Below, in pieces: positions 39,981-48,213 of a stretch of DNA of 49,237 nucleotides. A program made the translations under genes and the position numbers. The notes under the pieces were generated by a model. That model searched no databases, was not told the DNA's origin, and worked only from the letters and a program-made list of their open reading frames with translations. Source of the stretch: JBDTVS01 sp040007095 (lineage in GTDB: Bacteria > Acidobacteriota > Vicinamibacteria > Vicinamibacterales > CAVVIG01); the NCBI GenBank assembly GCA_040007095.1, contig JBDTVS010000206.1:1-49237 (forward strand). The letters are read 5' to 3'. The first letter of the stretch is position 1, and the number at the start of each line of letters is the position of its first letter.

Positions 39981-40952
39981 CTAGCGGCCTGGCGCTGGCT
40001 TTTGTCCGGTGCCCGCGGGGTCGCGAATGAGACGGTTGAATTCGAACTCGTTGGCGGGGGCGCACAGATCTTCCAGCAGGCCTGACCAGCCTGAGGACTG
40101 GATGAACTCCTTCGGCAGCAGGTGCATCCGCTTCGTTTCGCCGACCCAGGGCTTCTTGTAGTAGGCCGGATCGGTGACGGTCATCTTCAGCTCAACGGTG
40201 TCGTAGTTGATGCGCGTGTAGCGCTCTTCGATCTTCATCTGATCGCTGTGGGGGTACCCGAAATAATCGATCCAGGTGCGCGGGTCGTACCCCGCTGAAC
40301 GAACCACGAGGGTATTGCCTTCCCACTGGCCGACGGCATAGCCCCACCACCGCGGCAGATCGATGTCGTCGGCCTCCGGCAGCTTCCGCCCGTCCATCCA
40401 GACTGTTCGCAGTCCATATCCCCACTGGAAGTGCTGGTAGATGCGATCGGGAAGAACGATGAACTCCTCAGGATCGGGATACAGGATCGCGCGAGGAATG
40501 CCCATCGGGTTGCACTGGCCGTAGGTGTCATTGCCCAGCGCGGGTGGTTGCGCGCGACGTCTGCCGATGTGCTCTTCGGGATGCGCGGCGGCATCCGCCG
40601 AGTCCTTGGCGCGGCCGTACGACGGGATGTTCTGATCGAAGGCCTTCTGACCTTCCGGGGTCAACTCAGGAAATTCCATACTGAAGCCGCGGTCGCCGCA
40701 ATCGCGGCAACGTCCGCCGCCACCGAAGCCGACGCCATTTGGCGACCAAATGCCAGCGATGTCCTTCGGATTGAAGGGCGTGTTGGGGTCGAATATGCGC
40801 GGGTATCCTGGCCCTGCCTGTCTGCCTCTCCCGGCGGGCGCGCCGCCCTGGGGCGCCGTGGCATCGCCCGGACCTCCCTGGCGACCTTGCGCGAGGGCTG
40901 GCGCTGCCGCCAGCCCGATCATGAGCAAAAGGCTTGCGATAACTCGAGTCAT
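39981..40952 (-). CDS. Secreted W-E-G-N-T-L-V family protein
   Basis: 323 residues. Signal peptide (cut near A-L-A-Q-G), Gly/Pro/Arg-rich spacer, then D-I-A-G-I-W-S-P-N-G. A C-R-D-C-G-D cluster follows that could bind metal or form a disulfide. The family core follows: M-G-I-P-R at about 154, Y-G-L-R-T-V-W-M-D-G-R at about 180, A-V-G-Q-W-E-G-N-T-L-V-V-R-S at about 206, and E-E-R-Y-T-R. This is the same C-terminal family as the proteins at 1502 and 44705. The start ATG (40952) is followed by a typical secretory leader; GAGAACGTAGTTC, a poor relative of the operator, lies about 20-25 bases upstream. Function unknown. Confidence 0.7.
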   Translation of the reverse strand: MTRVIASLLLMIGLAAAPALAQGRQGGPGDATAPQGGAPAGRGRQAGPGYPRIFDPNTPFNPKDIAGIWSPNGVGFGGGGRCRDCGDRGFSMEFPELTPEGQKAFDQNIPSYGRAKDSADAAAHPEEHIGRRRAQPPALGNDTYGQCNPMGIPRAILYPDPEEFIVLPDRIYQHFQWGYGLRTVWMDGRKLPEADDIDLPRWWGYAVGQWEGNTLVVRSAGYDPRTWIDYFGYPHSDQMKIEERYTRINYDTVELKMTVTDPAYYKKPWVGETKRMHLLPKEFIQSSGWSGLLEDLCAPANEFEFNRLIRDPAGTGQKPAPGR

Positions 40953-41000
40953 TGTGGCCTCGCAGGTTGTAAATGGAGAACGTAGTTCATTGCAACAATC

Positions 41001-41486
41001 TCAGAAGAACGCGATCGCGCGGCCAGCCCACCCGACGCTGAACCAGAGCAGCAGGCCGACGAGGCCGGTGAGCGCGTTGACGAGGGCGGGGAAGCGACCG
41101 GCTTGCGCGTAGGCGATCGCCCGCGCAATCGTGAAATGAAACGCGATGGCGATGATCAGCAGCACCATCTTCAGCCTGAACCAGTAGCCCGCGTAGTATG
41201 CCTCCGCTCCGCCCGTGAAGATCAGTGCTCCCGACGCGATCATGATCAGAAGGCCAGCGATGGCCGCCGGTCCCGTGATCCGGCGGACCTCGGCGATCGG
41301 CCGGTCACACAGGAACAGGCCCATCAATCGGAGGCTCGATACCATGACCGCCCCAAGCAGCAGCGTCAGTCCGAACAGGTGAATGGTGAGGAGGCCGGCG
41401 ATTCGCCAGGTTGCCTGCCCGAGCCAGAGCGCAAACGCGGTGTTGCCAAGGCTTTTGACGAACGGCAGAAGCACTGTCCAGTCCAT
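41001..41486 (-). CDS. DUF6644-like integral membrane protein
   Basis: 161 residues with about five hydrophobic helices and few charges: A-I-A-G-L-L-I-M-I-A-S-G-A-L-I-F, then F-R-L-K-M-V-L-L-I-I-A-I-A-F-H. It shares with the protein at 41699 a W-x-F-R-x-K-M-x-L-L-type segment, a H-L/V-F-G-L-T-L-type second helix and a terminal S-L/V-x-L-L-L-W-F segment. The family is seen in Acidobacteriota and Proteobacteria and has no established role. The start ATG (41486) has GGAG ten bases upstream. An operator with core AAACGTTT lies 62 bases upstream in the divergent region with 41699. Confidence 0.7.
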   Translation of the reverse strand: MDWTVLLPFVKSLGNTAFALWLGQATWRIAGLLTIHLFGLTLLLGAVMVSSLRLMGLFLCDRPIAEVRRITGPAAIAGLLIMIASGALIFTGGAEAYYAGYWFRLKMVLLIIAIAFHFTIARAIAYAQAGRFPALVNALTGLVGLLLWFSVGWAGRAIAFF

Positions 41487-41546
41487 GTGCAGAGGGCTCC
41501 ATCGTTCTCCGGGGATACCGCCAGACACCGGCGGGCTGGCTGGAAC

Positions 41547-41564
41547 AAAACGTTTACATATAAT
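41547..41564. promoter_or_regulatory. Operator and -10 box in the divergent DUF6644 region
   Basis: AAACGTTT (41548-41555) is followed by a perfect plus-strand -10, TATAAT (41559-41564). The site is 62 bases from the minus-strand start at 41486 and 144 from the plus-strand start at 41699, so one site could control both. Confidence 0.6.
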
Positions 41565-41698
41565 ACCCACCCCGGCGCCAAAATGAAGCGCGATTTGCTT
41601 CTATTATTTGCGCATTCCCGCGTTGGTAAACGTAGTCCATCACTCGGCCGGCGTCGCACCGCAGCGATCCCGATCAGGTGATTAAGGAATCGGGTGTG

Positions 41699-42193
41699 AT
41701 GGAAACTCTGCTGCACTGGTGTGCGTGGCTCCAGGCCACCACGTTCGCGACGGCCCTGCGCGAATCGGGCTATGCCTACGGGATCGTCGAAGGCAGTCAC
41801 GTTCTGGGCCTCTCGCTGTCGGTCGGCACCGTCATGTGGTTCGACCTGCGTCTGATGGGCGTCGGGTTCAAACGCACCCCCGTGTCTACCCTGTTTACCC
41901 AGGTCAGACCGTGGATGCTGCTCGGCTTCGCCATCATGTTCCTGACCGGCGCATTGCTCTTCTCGGCGCGCGCAAGCGAAGCCTTCAACAGTTTCTACTT
42001 CCGCACGAAAATGGCTCTGCTCGTGCTCGGCGGCCTCAATGTGATGCTGTTTCACCTGACCGTCGACCGCCGTCGCGACCAATGGAACACCCAGCTTCCG
42101 CCCCCGGCCGCGGCGCGTTTTGCCGGCGGTCTGTCCCTGCTGCTCTGGTTCGCCATTATCGCGGCGGGCCGGATTATGGCCTACAACCTGTGA
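41699..42193 (+). CDS. DUF6644-like integral membrane protein
   Basis: 164 residues with about five hydrophobic helices: G-L-S-L-S-V-G-T-V-M-W-F-D-L-R-L-M-G, L-L-G-F-A-I-M-F-L-T-G-A-L-L-F, F-Y-F-R-T-K-M-A-L-L-V-L-G-G and S-L-L-L-W-F-A-I-I-A-A-G-R-I-M. A divergent paralogue of the protein at 41001. The E-x-S-H segment in the second helix (V-E-G-S-H-V-L-G) and a later F-H-L-T supply conserved histidines, reminiscent of heme-binding membrane subunits, but this is only a guess. ATG 41699 is preceded by AGGAATCGGG; a GTG one codon upstream is an alternative. No gene follows in the same direction. Confidence 0.7.
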   Translation: METLLHWCAWLQATTFATALRESGYAYGIVEGSHVLGLSLSVGTVMWFDLRLMGVGFKRTPVSTLFTQVRPWMLLGFAIMFLTGALLFSARASEAFNSFYFRTKMALLVLGGLNVMLFHLTVDRRRDQWNTQLPPPAAARFAGGLSLLLWFAIIAAGRIMAYNL

Positions 42194-42370
42194 TGTACGA
42201 GGTGATGTGGGGAAATCGATTCTCACCATGGCCATCGGGGTGCGGTCCTCGCAACGGCGATCCCTGTCAATGCGCATCACGGGCACGTCTATGGCCTACT
42301 CTGTGAGCGGCGCGCCCAATTCTAAGCCCGTCAAATTGGCCAACTAGCCGCCGGCGCGCGATCCCGCGGT

Positions 42371-42937
42371 CTATCGACCGATTCCAAGGCCCAGCAGCAA
42401 CTCAAGCCCCTGATGGCAGGTCGGCTGTCCATTCGATCGGCCCGATATCAACCAGTTCCGTCGTCTCTCGATGGGGATTCTGGGTGGACTGCAGTTCAGC
42501 GGCAGTTCGAAAATGCGTTGCGTTTCGATCGTGGTGCCGACGCCGGAGGTGCGGATATCGACGAGGGTCGCGCTCGCCGTCACGGTGACGGCTTCCTGGA
42601 GCGCGCCGACGGCGAGCACGGGATTGATCACCGGATTGCTATTCACCTGGAGCACGAGTCCGGTTTGGGTGAAGGTCCGGAATCCCTGAAGTGTCGCTTC
42701 GACGCGGTAGGAACCGAGTGGAAGGTTGGGCAGCGAGTAGGTTCCAGTCTCGTTCGACGCCGCGGTGCGTGTCACGCCGGTCCCGGTGTGCGTGACGGTG
42801 ATGGCGACGCCGGGGATCACCCCGCCGCTTTCATCATGCAGAGTACCGCTGATGCCGGCTGTGGCCTGGGCCCAGCGGGGGGCGGCCAGCGCGAGCATGA
42901 GAGCGGCGGACGAGAACAAACGCACCACGTGCTTCAT
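42371..42937 (-). CDS. Truncated TonB-receptor-like protein (N-terminal domain only)
   Basis: 188 residues. Signal peptide, then a CarboxypepD_reg-like domain very close to the receptor at 29640 (T-V-T-H-T-G-T-G-V-T-R-T, S-N-E-T-G-T-Y-S-L-P-N-L-P-L-G-S-Y) and the first part of the plug up to R-I-F-E-L-P-L-N. At that point homology stops and an unrelated 33-residue tail follows. No barrel is present, so it cannot be a transporter; it is best read as a truncated gene that still has its start, signal peptide, a good Shine-Dalgarno (GGGAGGA) and an operator 31 bases upstream. It could still be expressed as a secreted beta-domain protein. Confidence 0.65.
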   Translation of the reverse strand: MKHVVRLFSSAALMLALAAPRWAQATAGISGTLHDESGGVIPGVAITVTHTGTGVTRTAASNETGTYSLPNLPLGSYRVEATLQGFRTFTQTGLVLQVNSNPVINPVLAVGALQEAVTVTASATLVDIRTSGVGTTIETQRIFELPLNCSPPRIPIERRRNWLISGRSNGQPTCHQGLELLLGLGIGR

Positions 42938-42966
42938 CGATCCTCCCTGCGGTGATCAGTCGGCGG

Positions 42967-42976
42967 CAAACGTTAT
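42967..42976. promoter_or_regulatory. LacI-type operator candidate before the truncated TonB gene
   Basis: CAAACGTTAT (7 of 8 core bases), 31 bases upstream of the start at 42937. Confidence 0.5.
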
Positions 42977-43045
42977 CATCGCTGGGCAGGGCATTCACGT
43001 TGAAGGACGGTTGGCTAGAGCGACGTCGCCGGTCCGATGCGGCAG

Positions 43046-43056
43046 CAAACGTTTTT
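43046..43056. promoter_or_regulatory. LacI-type operator candidate upstream of the LacI gene
   Basis: CAAACGTTTTT, core AAACGTTT at 43047-43054, 124 bases before the LacI start and 110 from the divergent TonB fragment. Autoregulation is plausible. Confidence 0.6.
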
Positions 43057-43177
43057 AGCGTACCGCCGCGGAGCGTAGATTCGCGCGCGCCGCGACGTCA
43101 ACCGGAAAGGCCGATTGCGGGTTGGCCGGGAACCAGGGGATCTGCCCTGTGTCCCGGGAATCACATAAGATTGTCGC

Positions 43178-44236
43178 GTGGCGAACATCTTCGACGTAGC
43201 CAAACGGGCGGGTGTGTCGATCGCGACCGTGTCGCGCGTGCTATCCCGTCCCGATGCGGTGGCGCCGGCCACGCGACGAAAGGTGATGCAAGCGGTCACG
43301 CATCTGGGCTACACCACCAACGCCGCCGGGAAGCACCTGCGGACGCAGAGGTCAGACAAGATCCTCGTCACCATCCCGGACATCTCCAATCCGTTTTATT
43401 CGCGTGTGCTTCAGAGCATCGAGGAAAGCGCGCAGCGCGAAGGCTATTCGGTGCTGCTGGCCGACACGCAGCACGACCTGAAACGCGAAGAACGCTATAC
43501 CTTGATGCTGCGGCGGCGCGACGCCGAGGGCTTCATCGTCCTGGGGCACGGCCTGTCTGATGTCGCCTTCGAGGTCTCGAGGGAGACGTCCGGCCTCGCG
43601 CACATCGTTGGCGCCTGTGAGTTCAACAGCCGCGCCAACATCCCGCGAGTGAACATCGATAATCACGCGGCTGCGCGCGATGCGATCGAGCACCTCTACT
43701 CGCTTGGCCATCGGCGGATCGGCGTCATTGCCGGGCCGGTCGACAGCGCGCTGAGTCGCGACCGCCTGGAAGGCACCACTGCACGGGCAAAGGTCCAACG
43801 AGCCGAGAAGGACCTGGTCGTGGCGCCTGGCGATTTCACTCTTGAGTCGGGCGAAAAGGCTGCGGAACAGTTGCTGGCGCGCGCCGATCGGCTGACTGCG
43901 ATCGTTTGTTTCAACGATCAAATGGCGATCGGCGCCATGGATGTCTTGCGACGGCGCGGGCTGGTTGTTCCTGACGACCTATCCGTGGTTGGGTTTGACG
44001 ATATCTCCTTCGCGCGTTACACGGTTCCACCCTTGACCACGATCGCGCAACCGGTTCGAGAAATCGGACAGGAGACCGTACGGCTGCTTCTCGCGATTGT
44101 CCGCGGGCAAACGTCGTCGGCAGTCTCGGTGATCCTTCCGCACCGACTCGTGGTCCGTGAAAGCACCGCACCTCCCGCCGGCACCAACAAGCGTGGCCGC
44201 CGCGTCCAGATCGAAGAACCCGTCTCGCGACGCTAG
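43178..44236 (+). CDS. LacI-family transcriptional regulator
   Basis: 352 residues. The N-terminal helix-turn-helix is canonical (I-F-D-V-A-K-R-A-G-V-S-I-A-T-V-S-R-V-L) followed by the hinge helix (N-A-A-G-K-H-L-R-T). A full periplasmic-binding-protein-like effector domain comes next (P-D-I-S-N-P-F-Y-S-R-V-L, then G-A-C-E-F-N-S, Y-S-L-G-H-R-R-I-G-V-I-A-G-P, N-D-Q-M-A-I-G-A-M-D and V-G-F-D-D-I-S-F-A-R-Y). Regulators of this family bind sugars or sugar acids and repress from central-CpG palindromes. The GTG at 43178 is the only start that gives the family-standard N-terminus; a clear ribosome-binding site is lacking. It is the best candidate to bind the AAACGTTT sites around it. A decayed relative lies near 25.2 kb. 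Confidence 0.92.
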   Translation: MANIFDVAKRAGVSIATVSRVLSRPDAVAPATRRKVMQAVTHLGYTTNAAGKHLRTQRSDKILVTIPDISNPFYSRVLQSIEESAQREGYSVLLADTQHDLKREERYTLMLRRRDAEGFIVLGHGLSDVAFEVSRETSGLAHIVGACEFNSRANIPRVNIDNHAAARDAIEHLYSLGHRRIGVIAGPVDSALSRDRLEGTTARAKVQRAEKDLVVAPGDFTLESGEKAAEQLLARADRLTAIVCFNDQMAIGAMDVLRRRGLVVPDDLSVVGFDDISFARYTVPPLTTIAQPVREIGQETVRLLLAIVRGQTSSAVSVILPHRLVVRESTAPPAGTNKRGRRVQIEEPVSRR

Positions 44237-44704
44237 GCGATCGTCCTCCGGGAAACGTCACGCCTCAAGACAAGCGGCGCTGGCGCCGGCGGACAAGACG
44301 TGGAAACGTTTACTATCGCTCGGCCCACCGCGTACTGGAAATGCCCGGCCGCCGTCAGCGAGATCCGCCATCCACGATTCCTCATGACCGCCGCCACCCC
44401 GATCCACCCCGTCACACCTCGACGCTGACCGGCGCCTCAGGATCGCTGCGGTTTCATCCACCTTCGCCTGAGCACCAGCGGCCCCACGCCCTGCGAATCT
44501 CGACCAATGGATCACCCCGATCTCGCCGCGGTCGGCCGTTTCGTGCACCGTCCGACCGCCTCGCCCTCCTCCCCCGTCATTCAAGGTCCGGCGGAGGGTT
44601 TCGGTGTATAAGGATGCGATCCGGAACGACCGAAAGGGAATCTCGGATCGCAAGGATTGGGGCGGTTCCCCGGGGGAGTCGGGGGAACCTCGAAGGAGCG
44701 ATCT
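44237..44704. other. Intergenic region with one operator
   Basis: 468 bases between the LacI gene and the next gene. No protein family seen. It contains the AAACGTTT site at 44304-44311. Confidence 0.5.
44303..44316. promoter_or_regulatory. LacI-type operator candidate with -10-like box
   Basis: GAAACGTTTA, core AAACGTTT at 44304-44311, overlapping a weak -10-like TACTAT (44311-44316). It lies 394 bases upstream of the gene at 44705, implying a long leader if it serves that gene. Confidence 0.5.
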
Positions 44705-45487
44705 ATGGGACGCGCGCTCGTTGGGTTCTCACGCTGGATGGCCGTGCCCGCTCTGGCGTTACTGGCGGTACCCGTCGCGGCGCAGTGGATGAACCATCCG
44801 ACGTCCGGCATTCCGCGAACCAAGGACGGCAAGGCGAACATGTCCGCGCCCGCGCCCAGAACTCCTCAGGGCACCCCGGATTTCTCCGGAATCTGGAGCG
44901 CTCCTGGTTTCAGCACCAGATACCTGGAAAACCTCGCCGCGGATGGAGTGGAGGTGCCGATGCAACCGTGGGCGGCGGCGCTCTACAAGGAACGCCAGGA
45001 GAATTTTGGCAAAGACCGTCCGTCAAGCCACTGCCTGCCGCACAGCGTCACCGATTTCGACGCGCATCACATGCCCAAGAAGGTGCTGCAGACGTCAGGG
45101 GTGCTCGTGATGTTGTTTGAAAGCTATCACTCCTTTCGGCAGATCTTCACCGACGGGCGCTCTCTCCCGCACGACCTCGATCCGGCCTGGTTTGGGTACT
45201 CGGTTGGAAGATGGGAAGGCGACACGCTGGTCGTCGATACGGTCGGCATCAACGAAAAGACGTGGCTCGACGACGGCGGCCATCCTCACAGCGACGCGCT
45301 GCACGTCATCGAGCGCTTCCGGCGTCCCGATTTCGGACACATGCAAGTGCGCGTGACGATCGACGATCCGAAGGCGTACACCAGGCCGTGGACCGTCACG
45401 ATCCCGTGGCAATACGTGCCCGACACTGAACTACTGGACTGGGTCTGCGAGAACGAGAAGGACGTTCAGCACCTCGTAGGCAAGTAG
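44705..45487 (+). CDS. Secreted W-E-G-D-T-L-V family protein
   Basis: 260 residues: signal peptide (cut near V-A-A-Q-W), then P-D-F-S-G-I-W-S-A-P-G at about 57. The family core follows: C-L-P-H-S-V at about 110, H-S-F-R-Q-I-F-T-D-G-R-S-L-P at about 139, Y-S-V-G-R-W-E-G-D-T-L-V-V-D-T-V-G at about 162, and H-V-I-E-R-F-R-R-P. It is the smallest and cleanest version of the domain that appears at the C-terminus of the protein at 1502 and in the one at 39981. ATG 44705 has AAGGAG seven bases upstream; an in-frame ATG at 44657 has none. No function is established; conserved Trp, Asp and His residues suggest ligand binding or hydrolysis. Confidence 0.7.
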   Translation: MGRALVGFSRWMAVPALALLAVPVAAQWMNHPTSGIPRTKDGKANMSAPAPRTPQGTPDFSGIWSAPGFSTRYLENLAADGVEVPMQPWAAALYKERQENFGKDRPSSHCLPHSVTDFDAHHMPKKVLQTSGVLVMLFESYHSFRQIFTDGRSLPHDLDPAWFGYSVGRWEGDTLVVDTVGINEKTWLDDGGHPHSDALHVIERFRRPDFGHMQVRVTIDDPKAYTRPWTVTIPWQYVPDTELLDWVCENEKDVQHLVGK

Positions 45488-45599
45488 CGTGCGTATCGGG
45501 AATATTTGAGGAAGGAGCCACGCCGCCAGCGAGGATGCATCGCCCGCCGAATGCAGCCAGAACCCTTGAAAAGCGAAACGTGACTGAATAAGTCAGGTT

Positions 45600-46610
45600 T
45601 CTGGGTTCGGCATCATCGCGCTTGCGGTCGCCCACGCCCAGGCCACGATCGCCGGCGTGATCAAAGACGGCTCCGGGCGGTGCTGCCTGGGGTCACGGTA
45701 GACGCGGCGAGCCCGGCCCTGATTGAGAAGGTCCGCACGGCGGTGACCGACGGCACGGGTCAGTACCGGATCGAAAACCTGCGGCCCGGAACCTACACGG
45801 TGACCTTTACACCGACTGGGTTCAGCATCTCGAAACGCGAAGGCCTGGAGCTGGTCGGCTCGATGACGGCGACAGTGAACGGCGAGCTGAAGGTGGGATC
45901 GGTCGAGGACCATTACGGTGACTGCCGAGAGCCCGGTGGTCGACTTGCAGAGCGCGCGGCGCGAACAGGTGTTGAAGAGGCGATGTCTTGAATTCGATGC
46001 CGGACGTGCGCAAACTGGAACCCCATGGTCATCCTGGTGCCGGGCATGAACACCGACCGCAACGACGTACTCACCGGTCCGACCGACAGCCTGTTCTCGA
46101 TGCGCGGCGGCCCCTCCACTGAAGGACGGATCAATCTTGTGACATGCAGATCGGCAATGGCGCCGGCGGCGGCGGACAATCGAATTTCCTGGCGGATGTT
46201 GGCAATGCCGAGGAAGTCACGTTCATCACGTCGGGTGCGCTGGGTGAAGCCGAAGTGGGCGGGCCAACGATGAATATCGTGCCGAAGGTGGGCGGCAACT
46301 CAATCAAAAGCTCGGTCCTCGCCGACGGCGCCAACAGCGCGTGCTGGGCACCGCCGCGTTGAAGAACGCCGGCCTGACCGCGCCCCACTCGTTGATCAAG
46401 GCCTACGACATCGATGGCGGTGTGGGCGGTCCGATCCGGAAAGATCGGCTGTGGTACTTCGTGACCGGCCGCGCCCAGGGCAGCGACACCTATGTTACCA
46501 GCCTGTACTACAACCAGAACGCCGGTAACCCAGCCGTCTGGACCGACTCGTTGGTCAACCGGATCAAGCCGAGCTTGGGCGCGCCGTGTCCCTGCGCCGC
46601 GTCGTCGTGA
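45600..46610 (+). pseudogene. TonB-dependent receptor, multiply frameshifted and truncated
   Basis: Pieces of one Oar-like receptor appear in order but in changing frames: A-T-I-A-G-V-I-K-D-G-S-G, then L-P-G-V-T-V-D-A-A-S-P and I-E-N-L-R-P-G-T-Y-T-V-T-F, then T-I-T-V-T-A-E-S-P-V-V-D, P-S-T-E-G-R-I-N, and F-I-T-S-G-A-L-G-E-A-E-V-G-G-P-T-M-N-I-V-P-K. The last piece is D-G-G-V-G-G-P-I-R-K-D-R-L-W-Y-F. At least four frame changes and the absence of the rest of the barrel show this is a dead gene. It belongs to a different receptor subtype from the one at 29640. It follows the gene at 44705, consistent with a former receptor plus secreted-protein pair. Confidence 0.8.
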
Positions 46611-46676
46611 CACATGACCTCGGCTTCGGTCGGACCGTGATCGCAGCGGGCACGTCGTTTGTCGGTATCATCTGTG

Positions 46677-47671
46677 TCAGCGATTGCTCATCCGCTCCAT
46701 GGTTTCGGGATAACGAGCGCCCTGGATGGTGATCTGTGATGCGGCATTCTCGATCTTCGCCAGGTCAGTCGCGGTGAGCTCCACGTCCGCCGCTCCGACG
46801 TTCTCCTCCAACCGATGCGGCTTCGTCGTGCCGGGAATCGGCACGATCCACGGCTTCTGCGCCAGGAGCCACGCCAGCGCGATCTGACCGGGCGTCGCGT
46901 GCTTGCGTTGCGCGATCGACTGCAACAGGTCGACCAGCGCCTGGTTCGCCTTGCGATTCTTCGCGCTGAAGCGTGGAACCGTGCTCCGGAAGTCAGAACG
47001 GTCGAACGTCGTGGTGTCGTCGATCTTTCCGGTGAGAAAGCCCTTCCCAAGCGGACTGAACGGGACGAAGCCGATGCCGAGCTCCTCGAGCGTCGGCAGG
47101 ATGTCCCGTTCCGGCTCGCGATACCAGAGCGAGTATTCGCTCTGCACGGCGGTCACCGGCTGGACCGCGTGGGCACGGCGAATCGTGGTCGCGGCGGCTT
47201 CGGAGAGGCCGAAGTGCTTCACCTTGCCTTGCTGGATCAGATCCTTGACGGCTCCGGCGACATCTTCGATTGGGACGTCCGGATCGACGCGGTGCTGATA
47301 GTAGAGATCGATCGCCTCGACCCTCAAGCGCGCGATCGAACCCTCGACCACGCGGCGGATATGTTCGGGGCGGCTGTTGAGACAACTCCACCGCGTCTCA
47401 TCTTCGGCGCCGGGTGCCCACCCAAACTCGTCGCGATCACCACCTTGCCGCGGAATGGCGCAAGGGCTTCGCCGACGAGCTCCTCGTTCGCGTGGGGCCC
47501 GTAGACTTCCGCGGTGTCGAAGAACGTCACCCCGCGTTCGACCGCTGCCCGCAGCAGCGACAGCATGTCGTTCCGGTCGGGCACCGGGCTGTAGGACCAG
47601 CTCATGCCCATGCAGCCGAGCCCCATCGCCGACACCTCAGGACCGTTCTTGCCAAGCGTGCGCGTTGTCAT
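46677..47671 (-). pseudogene. Aldo/keto reductase with a single frameshift
   Basis: The start (ATG 47671, GAGG eight bases upstream) reads M-T-T-R-T-L-G-K-N-G-P-E-V and then D-T-A-E-V-Y-G-P-H-A-N-E-E-L-V-G-E-A-L, including the catalytic Asp-Tyr region. At V-V-I-A-T the frame slips: homologues read A-T-K-F-G here, the DNA reads A-T-S-L-G, and deletion of one A in the Lys codon near 47425-47431 explains it. The correct frame then continues through F-G-W-A-P-G, R-P-E-H-I-R-R, D-L-Y-Y-Q-H-R-V-D and I-P-I-P-G-T-T-K to the stop at 46677. With one base restored this would be a full-length ~331-residue AKR (YajO/AKR13-like). Real or sequencing artefact cannot be decided here. Confidence 0.82.
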
Positions 47672-47681
47672 CGTTGATGCC

Positions 47682-48185
47682 TCATGCGAGTTCGCCTCGC
47701 TTAGTGCCGTTCCCACACCACTCGCCAATGTTCGTCGGGCTGGCCGGCTTGACGATCAGTTGATTCCCGGAGAACTCGTACAGACGCTTCAGGTCCTGTC
47801 CGACCAGACGGCGAACCAGCGCGCCTTCGACACGGAACGTCCAGGTCTGCGTGCGTTCGTCGATGTCATAGCGGCCATACGACGTTTCGTATCCGCCCTG
47901 CGCGTACTGGACGGCTCCTGCATCGCCGCCGCCGGTATCGCGGTACATCACCTGCACTGAGGCGTAGCCATCGCGAGTGAACACGAACTGTCCCGTGCAG
48001 TCCGATCTGTGCAGTTTGCCGCCTGCCCCCGGTTCTTTGAGCGACGCGAGTCGCCACGCGCCGATAAACCGTTCGTGATCGCTCTGAGTGGCCGCGACGT
48101 CGTGGCTGGCGGTCAACTCGGCCCCGGTTGTCATCGCCATCGCGAGGAACAGAAGGCCGGTCATGGATCTCAGTGACGTCCTCAT
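47682..48185 (-). CDS. Secreted lipocalin-like domain protein
   Basis: 167 residues with a signal peptide (L-L-F-L-A-M-A-M-T-T-G-A). The body matches the bacterial lipocalin-like (Lipocalin_5) pattern: F-I-G-A-W-R-L-A-S-L, F-T-R-D-G-Y-A-S-V-Q-V-M-Y, Y-G-R-Y-D-I-D-E-R-T, V-E-G-A-L and Y-E-F-S-G-N-Q-L-I-V-K. Such proteins are thought to bind small hydrophobic ligands; the ligand here is unknown. The ATG at 48185 has GGGAGAG about seven bases upstream; an in-frame GTG precedes it directly. The aldo/keto reductase start lies ten bases after its stop, so the two were probably one operon. Confidence 0.75.
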   Translation of the reverse strand: MRTSLRSMTGLLFLAMAMTTGAELTASHDVAATQSDHERFIGAWRLASLKEPGAGGKLHRSDCTGQFVFTRDGYASVQVMYRDTGGGDAGAVQYAQGGYETSYGRYDIDERTQTWTFRVEGALVRRLVGQDLKRLYEFSGNQLIVKPASPTNIGEWCGNGTKRGELA

Positions 48186-48213
48186 CACGCAACTCTCCCT
48201 TGTGGCGACGATC

